The notes beneath the pieces were generated by a model that was given only the letters and a program-made list of their open reading frames with translations, was not told the DNA's origin and did no database searches. Both the position numbers and the translations under genes were made by a program. Source: Aradus depressus (taxonomy: Eukaryota > Arthropoda > Insecta > Hemiptera > Aradidae). Taken from it: 64,000 nucleotides of DNA. The stretch lies in the NCBI GenBank assembly GCA_963662175.1, contig OY759219.1, positions 32,592,908-32,656,907 of the forward strand. Reading direction: 5' to 3'. Numbering within the stretch: position 1 is the first letter of the stretch; the number at the start of each line of letters is the position of its first letter. Below, one piece after another: positions 10,601 to 17,624 of this stretch.

Positions 10601-12623
10601 AGGTAATAACTCTCCAAAATAAAATAAAAGAATAAACATATTTTGAAATGTCCTCATGTACTACTTTTGGTCAAATAATTTTTAAAATACTACATGTATA
10701 GTATGTTAGGATGACAGGGCTCTCGAAGTAACTGTGCCATGGGTCATTTCAGACCATATCTTTCGAATGTTTCAACTTTTAACTGTTGATAGTATTTTGT
10801 GAAAGTGTTCAAGTTATTAATTGACAGTCACATCCTAGTTAACTATCATATTGTCTCTCGTAATTTTTAACAAACATCCTGTTGTCTGAGATTTTAACAG
10901 TGGGGCAACATTAGTATTTTGTGTTATAATGTATATTTAAGCACTATAAAATATAAATAAAAAAAGGAAATTAAGAATGTTTTAGCACTTCTGTTTTCAA
11001 GAGTATGGATACCTAAACTGGACTGCGAAAATCCAAATGTCACTGCAACGAGGACATGTAGGCTTTTAGCGATCCGAAAGTCAGTGTCACCATGGCAACG
11101 AGCCAATTACCCCGACTTCCCCTAGCTATCACTAGATCAAATGAGGGCGCCGGTAGCTCAGTGGTAAGCGTGCTTGACTTCTGAGCTCAAGGTCGTGGGT
11201 TCGTAGCCCGACCGAGGCCCTTAGTTTATTTTATCTGGGAGGTAAAATAAACTTAAGCACGCCGTCCTTCGGATGGGACGTTAAGCGATGGTCCCGAGCC
11301 TGTACGATGTCAGGTACTCGTTAAAGACCCCTACCCTAGATGAATAAAAATTTAGGGTAGGCAAAATTTAGGACTCCCACAGTAGAGTCGGGCTCATGTC
11401 CACCAGAGTGACGAAAGAGCGCTCTGGTAGTAGGCGATATGACCTCGTAGTTAAAGCCCGGGCATGAGTCATAAAACCTAACCTAACCTAACTAGATCAA
11501 ATGTATTGTTCAACGAATTTAATCTTAAACATGTTTTTTGTATTGAAAAACAGTCCTCAGATAAAGTGGCGTATATATGGGGGGGGGGGGGGGGGGGAGG
11601 GGGGGGGGGGCAAGGGGCCCGGGCCCCCCCGAAATAAAAATATTAATATAAAAGTAAAAAAAAGTATATAGTAGTTTGATATTCTGGTTACTTTGATATA
11701 AAAGTAAAAAAAAGAAATAAATAGGCGATGAAGACGTTCTGGATAAGTTTGCAAGTGTCCCAAGAAACCTGGACTTTGTTTTGTAAAGAAAACAAGCTAA
11801 AGGAACCCATTTTTTTAATTTGATATATTCAATTATTTTTTATAACTCAAAAATATTATACCTAATTCAAAATATTATAATTATATATTGACTTTTGTCT
11901 GTCGTAAAAACTTACTTTATTTCTTAACCCCCATAAAAACAGTTCTTTGGTCTTTATCAAATACTTACAAATAACTTCATAACTGATATACTTAGCTAGT
12001 TTATTTTTTAAAAAAGCTTCAAATTAATTTTAAAAAGTTAAAAACAAAAACAATAAAATTTAATTTTTCTGGGAGAAGTCCCTATGGGACCGTCAATCCT
12101 GCTACCGATGTTACCTCTGGTAATACAAGGTGATACTTTTTTTTTCCTTATAAAATCGGCCTGGTGGCCCCCCCCGAAATTTTTTCCTATATACGCCACT
12201 GCTCAGATGTCCTGGCCCTAACAATTGACCTCCTGTTGCAGGCCGAGCTACGTGCCCTCGCTGACGGCCCGACCAAGCCCTCTGATCCCGGTCCGTCCCG
12301 TCACCACTACCGCACCCGCCCTAGTCTCCAAGCGGCCTCCTGGAGCTCCGCTAGTCACCGTCCTTGACTTCCCATCTGAGCTGGCCTCCCCAGAGTCCCT
12401 CTACTACCAGCCTCCTCTGGAGGACGAGCTTGGCAACAGGAATCCTCCAGAGGCCATCGTGCCGGCAGGGATCGTTCAGTCGGCTCAACCCCGACCCTCC
12501 CTCCAGCTCTTCATCAACTCCAAAGAGAGCCCCCTTCTCCAGACTCTTCGGGATGAGGCCATCACTAACCGACTAAGGACGGCAGCCCTCAGCTCCAACT
12601 CGGTCGGGGTGGAGGCTGTCTGA
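583..12623 (+). CDS. Proline-rich protein, three 3' exons (5' end outside window)
   Basis: Three GC-rich exons stand out from AT-rich introns and join in frame: 583-789, 8871-9124 and 12242-12623 (843 nt, 280 residues plus TGA). Acceptors are TTGCAG, TTTCAG and TTGCAG; donors are GTCAGT and GTAATG. Phases agree at both junctions (0/0, then AG+G giving Arg). The protein is rich in Pro, Leu, Val and Ser, with a Tyr/Pro patch (LQYPYYAPLPLPHPF) at the end of exon 2. No enzyme motif, zinc finger or membrane span is visible, and I do not recognise the family. There is no convincing start codon in exon 1, so the gene probably begins outside the window. Intron 2 carries a hAT element ending 40 bp before the last exon. 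The gene model is fairly sure; the function is unknown. Confidence 0.65.
790..2590. other. Intron 1 of the proline-rich gene, first part
   Basis: AT-rich intron sequence without recognisable coding content. The only local structure noted is a directly repeated 26-bp unit near 1003-1052, two copies beginning TTAGATATATATGGGTC. Confidence 0.4.
2654..2851 (+). pseudogene. Repeat-encoded domain fragment (HGERFH...MLADYCW)
   Basis: The frame contains FPENCSDVSDEHGERFHKDI followed by EKRYEGKW and MLADYCW. From memory, this block recurs in hypothetical proteins encoded by dispersed repeats of arthropods and other animals, but I cannot name the parent element. It is about 60 residues long and has a stop just upstream, so it is a remnant. 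A second short open frame at 2996-3295 may be another piece of the same element; it shows no motif. Confidence 0.45.
2870..4078. other. Intron sequence with a poly-C tract
   Basis: A homopolymer run of C lies near 3620-3638. Around 3800-3920 there are short inverted stretches containing GCATGC and AGCAGCAGCAAATGCATG. No gene was recognised. Confidence 0.4.
4079..4590 (+). repeat. Dispersed repeat with CCCGGCGTTGCCCGGG head
   Basis: The unit begins TACTAGCAGTAATACCCGGC, continues through two near-identical blocks containing GTTACAAAGATTGCGTG, and ends with GTTATAGCGGTACAACGCAC before a TA run. Related heads occur at 30916 and 33655 (CTAGCAAGTTACCTGGCG and similar). It looks like a truncated non-LTR or non-autonomous element. 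The class is uncertain. Confidence 0.55.
4587..4660. repeat. (TA)n microsatellite
   Basis: An almost uninterrupted TA dinucleotide run follows the dispersed repeat directly. It may be that element's 3' tail. Confidence 0.9.
4661..5635. other. Intron sequence, no gene recognised
   Basis: AT-rich DNA. At 5180-5310 the words TTGTCTTCCCACTGTTTTAT and GAAAATAAGTGGGAAAAC face each other as an imperfect fold-back. This resembles the Penelope-type terminal repeat near 21950, which has GTGGGAAGACAACGTC. Confidence 0.35.
5636..5975 (-). mobile_element. tRNA-derived SINE (family 1), near full length
   Basis: On the minus strand it starts GAGGGCGCCGGTAGCTCAGT (tRNA A-box region). A B-box-like GGTTCGAAACCC region follows, then the family body with CCGTCCTTC and AGAGCGCTCTGGTAGTAGGC. 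It ends in CCCGGGCATGAGTCATAAA plus a tail of CCCTAA-like repeats. The tRNA-like head indicates an internal RNA polymerase III promoter. Confidence 0.85.
6118..6181 (-). mobile_element. SINE family 1, head fragment
   Basis: Only the tRNA-like head remains (AGCTATAGGCGCCGC on the plus strand is the complement of the SINE start). The body is missing. Confidence 0.6.
6182..6920. other. Intron sequence, nothing recognised
   Basis: AT-rich with A and T homopolymer runs. No repeat family or exon was recognised. Confidence 0.4.
6921..7102 (-). mobile_element. SINE family 1, 5'-truncated
   Basis: It contains the family 3' body (complement of GACTCATGCCCGGGCTTTAA) and stops at GGGACCATCGC. The tRNA-like head is absent. 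Confidence 0.8.
7103..7612. other. Intron sequence with an unassigned minus-strand open frame
   Basis: A 106-codon minus frame (7192-7512) is Gly/Pro-rich and contains HCWECKC. It breaks into another frame near 7290. It might be a remnant of a mobile-element ORF, but no family was recognised. A copy of the Penelope target sequence CTAGTTCACTGTC lies at 7600-7612. Confidence 0.3.
7613..8747 (-). mobile_element. Penelope-like retroelement, truncated, inverted terminal repeats
   Basis: Arms at about 7659-7827 and 8573-8750 are inverted copies of each other; the left arm lacks about 10 bp present in the right. A 13-bp direct duplication, CTAGTTCACTGTC, flanks the element at 7600-7612 and 8748-8760. 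Between the arms is a minus-strand ORF with a GIY-YIG endonuclease domain. The reverse transcriptase part is missing, so the copy is not autonomous. A hammerhead-like motif lies in the right arm at 8648-8690. Confidence 0.8.
8120..8632 (-). CDS. GIY-YIG endonuclease domain of a Penelope-like element
   Basis: The 170-codon frame contains CGVYQCPECNAKYAGQTGRS then FKIRYRKH, followed by SSFHQHLTETGHTI and EAVEINKL. This is the GIY-YIG arrangement with a CxxC insertion typical of the C-terminal endonuclease of Penelope-like polyproteins. The GIY-like part is GVY and the YIG-like part is YAG. The first roughly 20 codons are read from the terminal repeat (VDRVEGTVMEGG), so the frame is a junction product of a truncated copy and not a normal N-terminus. 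The upstream reverse transcriptase is absent. In an intact element this domain nicks target DNA for insertion. Confidence 0.75.
   Translation of the reverse strand: MVDRVEGTVMEGGFLGSDGVLLTGILSQIIKKKLSKHNLNPAFKSNPNLCRILFNSKEKIGLMDKCGVYQCPECNAKYAGQTGRSFKIRYRKHTRNTNSNTSSFHQHLTETGHTINTQHKPTIIHICQKGPLLNLLEAVEINKLNKNNDIVMLNEQIELNHSPLLNLNIK
9125..10340. other. Intron 2 of the proline-rich gene, first part
   Basis: AT-rich, with a G-rich stretch near 9445. An 11-bp perfect hairpin (TTCTTTCTCAC and its complement around GCCGCGGA) lies at about 9981-10010. A minus-strand 88-codon frame at 9538-9804 shows no motif and is probably chance. Confidence 0.4.
10345..10412 (-). mobile_element. Penelope-type terminal repeat remnant
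   Basis: The minus strand carries CTGACGATGGC, a short loop, then GCCGAAACCGCTAC. This is the same motif seen in the fold-back repeats at 14095 and 58186. It is a short remnant without coding sequence. Confidence 0.5.
11144..11490 (+). mobile_element. tRNA-derived SINE (family 1), full length with TSD
   Basis: This is the clearest copy. The 13-bp duplication ACTAGATCAAATG occurs at 11131-11143 and 11491-11503. The order is tRNA-like head (AGGGCGCCGGTAGCTCAGTG), body, CCCGGGCATGAGTCATAAA, then a tail of CCTAA repeats. The duplication length fits target-primed reverse transcription by a LINE partner. Confidence 0.9.
11564..12201. mobile_element. Non-autonomous hAT element (CAGTGGCGTATATA ends)
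   Basis: Ends AGTGGCGTATATATGG and its complement (CTATATACGCCACT) face each other. The flanking 8-mers are CTCAGATA (11556-11563) and CTCAGATG (12202-12209), an 8-bp duplication with one mismatch, as expected for hAT. Long G tracts lie at 11580-11612. No transposase was recognised inside. Its right end is 40 bp from the exon at 12242. Confidence 0.7.
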
Positions 12624-13488
12624 TGTTCAACACATTGAATTCCCCCAAAAAAACACTGCCATAGTTTGTAATTGTTTTTCTTTAATGGCTAAGGTTTAAG
12701 CTATAACCAGTTCTTCTAAGGTTTAAGCTATAACCAGTTCTTCTAAGGTTTAGGCTATAACCAGTTCTTCTGTACTGAGGCTAGTTAAAAAGTTACCAAA
12801 TATGTATTACTAATGTCTTTTTTTAATTATTATTATTTAATTTTTTTTTCTTTATCACAGTGACGGCTGGTGGCTGTGTTTTGTGGGGGTGTTTAACCCA
12901 TAAAAAAAAAGTTGTCTTCTGAATACCTTCTATAAGCCTTCAAGAATTGTAATGTTTTCATATAAACACATTTATGCTATACTAAACCAAAAAATTATTT
13001 TATTCTTTTTCAATTACATTTCAGCCTTATTTCATTAACAATTTTCAGTGCATCTGAAAATCATCAGTCATCAGTGTGTTACGTTATGTGCTGAAAATAA
13101 GTAATAAAATATTGGTATAAATGAAAAAAAATAAAACAATTTTTTGAACTATCTTATTTTAGAAATAAAAAGTGATATTAAATAGATATTCAAATACAGG
13201 ACAGTTCCTAAACTGAAAAGTATTCAGTTTAATACGAATATATCAACCAACTTTATTGCCATTAACACAATTCATTTCACTGGTTAGAATATTGTCAAGT
13301 GTAAAACTAAGATCAGATCCTATCAAAAGAAGTTGGTTATGATATGACGGGTAACATGATTGTGAAGTCAATGGACGTGACACAGAAGTGACATGTCAGA
13401 CCATTTAGTTTTGCCCCATTCTCTTGTATTGGTTTAAAGAAATTTAAGGTCGCAAAACCCATCATATATTTGTCAATTAATTAGTTAG
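12624..13488. other. 3' UTR and downstream DNA of the proline-rich gene
   Basis: Three tandem copies of a 27-bp unit (CTAAGGTTTAAGCTATAACC...) occupy about 12687-12769, just after the stop codon. AATAAA-like signals occur near 13100. At 12858 the sequence CAGTGACGGCTGGTGGCTGT looks like one hAT-type terminus, but no partner end was found. Confidence 0.4.
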
Positions 13489-13757
13489 TTATGACTCATG
13501 CCCGGGCTGTTACTACAAGATCATTGCCTACTACCAGAGCGCTCTTTCGTCACTCTGATGGACACGATTTCGACTCTACTATGGGAGTTCTAAATTTTGC
13601 CTACCTAGATTTATTCACCTAGGGTAGGGGGTCTTTAACGAGTACCTGACATAGTATAGGCTCGGGACCATCGCTGAGAGCCTCGACCGGGTCTCGAATC
13701 CGCGAACTTGAATTCAGTAAGCAAGCACGCAAGTGCCACTGAGCTACCGGCGTCCTC
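13489..13757 (-). mobile_element. SINE family 1, diverged
   Basis: Complement of GACTCATGCCCGGGC through to the head complement GAGCTACCGGCGTCCTC. It has an internal deletion compared with the 11144 copy. Confidence 0.8.
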
Positions 13758-13971
13758 TATTTGTCAAATAAAGGTGCGATACCGGGCTTTACTATGCCTT
13801 AACAAATGAAACCGAGTGATAAATGAAATATCCTATATTATATTCGTTTTATCATAAAATAACATAAGATATCTTGTGAAAATATATCAATTTTTTGTTT
13901 ATAAATTGAATAACTTTTCAAATACTGTTTCCAACTTCTAAGTTGAGGAACGCGGACATATTGTGGAATTT

Positions 13972-14182
13972 TTAATAAATAAAACAAACTTATTTTTTGA
14001 AATATTGTCTATTCCACTAAAGATATGTATAAAAATAAAATTACCGGTAGGTACTCTGCAAACTGACTTAGTTCATAACTAGACCTGACGATGGTGTGAG
14101 GCCGAAACCGGTAGTTTTATTTTTATAATATATTTAGAGGAATAGACAATATTTCAAAAAATAAGTTTGTTTTATTTATTTA
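13972..14182. mobile_element. Penelope-type terminal-repeat fold-back
   Basis: Arms of about 75 bp (13972-14048 and 14107-14182) are near-perfect inverted copies containing TTGAAATATTGTCTATTCC. Between them, on the plus strand, is CTGACGATGGTGTGAGGCCG followed by AAACCGGTAG, a hammerhead-like core. No ORF is present. Confidence 0.65.
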
Positions 14183-14666
14183 AATACTGTTTCTTCAAGT
14201 CATGCATTTTTTCAATCAAATACATGTCAACTAAAGTATAGTGCATTTGCATTTTGGTGCATTTCCACAGTTCCTATACACCAGCCGTCCTATACTTATC
14301 ATCAGTCTGTAATGAACAAATAATAAGAATAAAGAGGCTTTTTTTTTGTTTTTTGCTAATTTGTTTGTAATACTTAACAATAACAAAGAATATTTGAATA
14401 CCTTTAAGCCAATGAATGATCAGTATCGTATATAGGATAACAATGTTTTTAAGATACTACTTACGAACCAAAAAAAAAAAGTGTCCTTTAATAAAATAAA
14501 GAAAAAAAGTGTATGAAGAAAACTTTATGTATGATTTTTTTGGAATGCTGTGCAGTATTTATTCTCGAATTTAATGTACTTTTAAATAAAGTATATTGAG
14601 AAACTACACATTTTTGTTAATATTTCTTTATTATTTAATCCTAACAACCATAGATTATATTTTCAT

Positions 14667-14702
14667 TTCCCCAGCTATACGAAGTAAAGGGGAAGTTATG
14701 TT
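14667..14702 (+). repeat. TACTTCCCCAG MITE family, end fragment
   Basis: TTCCCCAGCTATACGAAGT followed by AAGGGGAAGTTATG, the shared end of the MITE family seen at 27284, 36088 and 46559. The rest is missing or replaced by a SINE. Confidence 0.5.
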
Positions 14703-14705
14703 ATT

Positions 14706-14955
14706 TGTTATGTCTCATGTTTTCAACTAGAAGGTCATATCGCCTACTACCAGAGCGCTCTTTTGTCTCTCTGGTGGACATGAGCCCGACTCTACAGTGG
14801 GAGTCCTAATTTTTGTCTACCTAGATTTATTCACCTAGGGTAGGGTTCTTTAACGAGCACGTAACATTGCACAAGCTCAGGACCATCACTTAACGTCCCA
14901 TCCGAAGGACGGCGTGCTTAAGTTTATTTTACCTCCCAGATAGGGCCTCGGCCGG
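14706..14955 (-). mobile_element. SINE family 1, head-truncated
   Basis: Carries the family body in reverse (ACCAGAGCGCTCTTTTGTC, CCATCCGAAGGACGG). It ends at GGCCTCGGCCGG without the tRNA A-box. Confidence 0.75.
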
Positions 14956-15079
14956 CTTGATTCATTGAAATTTTTTTTTCTTAGTCCCTTAGGCTTTAGA
15001 TACTTTGCAAATTATTTAATATTTAGTACTCATCATGTTATAGGAATTTAATTACTAATGAATTAAATGCCTAATAGGT

Positions 15080-15295
15080 TTGGTTTTATGACTCATGCCC
15101 GGGCTTTAACTACGAGGTCATATCGCCTACTATCAGAGCGTACTTTCGTCACTCTCGTGGACATGAGCCTGACTCTACTGTGGGAGTCCTAAATTTTTAT
15201 CACTTAGGGCTGGGGTCTTTAACGAGTACCTGACATCGAACAGGCTCGGGACCATCGCTTAACATTCCATCCGAAGGAAGGCGTACTTAAGTTTG
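15080..15295 (-). mobile_element. SINE family 1, split by a Penelope-type insertion
   Basis: Reverse-oriented SINE body that breaks off at GTACTTAAGTTTG (15283-15295). SINE-like sequence resumes after the duplicated 13-mer at 15659-15671, but the head there is rearranged. Confidence 0.75.
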
Positions 15296-15658
15296 AAAAC
15301 TGACATAATTGCAGAGATATTGTGAAATAATTCAAATGGACTTGAAAAATAAAATAAAACTGGTTTATTTAATATATTGTCTAATTTCACTAACTATATA
15401 TACATGGGAGTACTTTCGGTATTTCTACCATCCTCAGCCAAAAGCATAAGAGATAAGACTGACTTATCTCTTATGATGTTGTGGTATGTGTATAAGTTAT
15501 ATATGTATAAGTTGGGGACTGACTTATCTCTGATAAGACTGTCTTATCTCTTATGCTTTTGGCTGAGGATGGTAGAAATACCGAAAGTACTCCCATGTAT
15601 ATATAGTTAGTGAAATTAGACAATATATTAAATAAACCAGTTTTATTTTATTTTTCAA
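15296..15658. mobile_element. Penelope-type fold-back with 13-bp TSD, nested in a SINE
   Basis: The insertion is bounded by GTACTTAAGTTTG at 15283-15295 and 15659-15671. Inside, two long inverted arms (about 15343-15465 and 15535-15658) each contain a hammerhead-like motif: minus strand at 15403-15444 and plus strand at 15557-15598. No protein is encoded. The order of events is clear: the SINE was already present when this element arrived. Confidence 0.75.
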
Positions 15659-15788
15659 GTACTTAAGTTTGTTGATCTTGAACTCAGATCGTGGGTTCGA
15701 GAATCTGGATACACATATAACATTTTGTGTCGATACATTCATTTTATCGGGAGTTATCATGTTCTCAGACAAACAGGATTTGGATAAC

Positions 15789-15852
15789 ACAATGAATTTC
15801 TGATTGAGTACATAAGTTGGGGAACTTATGTACTCAATCAGAAATTCATTGT
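15789..15852. repeat. Perfect 30-bp inverted repeat with 4-nt loop
   Basis: ACAATGAATTTCTGATTGAG and ten further bases (15789-15818) are matched exactly by the reverse complement at 15823-15852 around a GGGG loop. Confidence 0.9.
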
Positions 15853-16440
15853 ATAGGGGTATACTTCTTATATATATTTATAGAAACACATTTTAGCTAA
15901 AGAATTGTAGCTTTAGGTAAAATGTTTTAGTAGGAAGGGGCGACATTACTTCAATTGCGTTATTTAGATCTCTTGTATTATTTGTATTTTTCCAACGCCT
16001 AATATCAGTAGTCTTATTAACTAAAAACACTCTAATTAGCATATTATAAAACAATTAGTCATATTAAAGTGTATTTATTAAATATGCTTTGTAACCAAGA
16101 TACGAATATTATTTTCAGTAATAGATGTGTATTTTAAAAATACCAATATATAAAAGAAAGTAGAAAAAATAATGAGTTATGGTGAAGAAGTTATAACATC
16201 GTGTGAACCATTTAACATTTTTTTATACAAATTTAGTGCTAAGAAGTTTGTTTGAAAATATGCACATCTTAGAAGGAGCATTAAGGTATGGTTATTCTAA
16301 ACATAATCTAGCTTAGATTAGATTAGAAATTCTATGTAGAAGAGTTATTTCCTTAACTTGAAACTTGACAGTGCAAACAAATAAATATCAAGCTTAAGCT
16401 TCTCAAAGTGTTAGCATATTGTGCAGATGCGCCTGTTAGT
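15853..16440. other. Intergenic DNA, nothing recognised
   Basis: AT-rich and unstructured apart from short runs. No exon or repeat family was recognised. Confidence 0.4.
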
Positions 16441-16664
16441 TATTATGACTCATGACCTAATTACGAGGCTACAACGCCTACTACCAGAGCGCTCTCTTGT
16501 CGCTCTGGTGGACATGAGCCCGACTCCACTATGGGAGTTCTAAAGTTTGCCTACCCTAAATTGTTATTCACCTAGGTTAGGGGTCATTAACGAGTACCTG
16601 ACATTGTACAGGCTCGAGACCATCGCTTAACGTCTCATCCTAAGGACGGCGTCCTCTCTATATA
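16438..16664 (-). mobile_element. SINE family 1, internally deleted
   Basis: Reverse SINE body with CTACTACCAGAGCGCTC and GAGACCATCGCTTAACGTC. It passes directly from GGACGG to GCGTCCTC, so the B-box region is deleted. Confidence 0.75.
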
Positions 16665-17624
16665 GATAAAATCATTTCACATATAATTTTTACTATTTAT
16701 GTGTTCTTCTTGTTTTTTCGCTCAATTGATTACTGTTTTCAATGACGAAAAAACTTTAAAATGAAAAAGATCTAACGTTTTTTCTTCCTCGAGTTCTTCT
16801 TCCCTCATCCTGGACCCAATTTCTTCGTCATCCAAAATTCGTTTATAATAATTGTATCAATTATTGATAATTGTCTTTCAGGTAAACTGATTTCTCGGTC
16901 ATTAACGCTCTTCTGTATATGTACATTTAATGCAATTGAACTCTTTAGGAAAATGTATTTTTATTTTTTTTAATAACTGCAAAATTGTCCTTAGGAAAAG
17001 AAGAAAAGGTTCGTTATTCTTTTCAAAAAAACTCCCAAAATAACAATAAATTGGTTACAGGCTTCACTCCAGCAAAACTTTTCAAGAAAGGTAAACAATT
17101 ATCCGTATAATAAAAAATTCTCTCAACATAACTATGTTTATGAACAAATTAGATTGCCAGTGTTAATATCTTTAGAGACTGAGTGTGTACGTCCTACATA
17201 TATTTAAATTAAATTTGATTACATTTGTGTCGAAAAATTTCACTACTATTTTTTTTTATGTTTTTGTATATTGACATTACTGTTTTTTCCTCTAAACATT
17301 AAAATTTTGAGACATAATAACCTGTGACGATGATGAATATTTCCGTTTTGAACGACCCAACGAAGCAGCTTCTCATTCAAATATCAGTTGAATTGTAATA
17401 ATAGCGACATTTTCGAAGAATATTGTCATATGAAATTTTCCATGTACCCTTCATATGATTTTTTACAGTAAATGTTAAATAGGAAAAATGATGAACAGAA
17501 TTTGTTGAATTAATAACATATAGGATCTGTGTATTCATTTTTATTAGATACTGGCTGAACAATCGTGCCAAAAGGATAACTATTTCTAATGAGATAACAA
17601 TTTCGAATATTTTCCTGGAGTAAA
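16665..17624. other. Upstream region of the plus-strand kinase
   Basis: AT-rich DNA without a recognised repeat. It should contain the promoter and 5' UTR of the kinase starting at 17625, but no TATA or initiator element stands out. Confidence 0.35.

Noticed and set aside
11144..11220. A tRNA gene at the SINE head
   Set aside because: The same head occurs in about ten other places followed by the same body, so it is a SINE promoter region.
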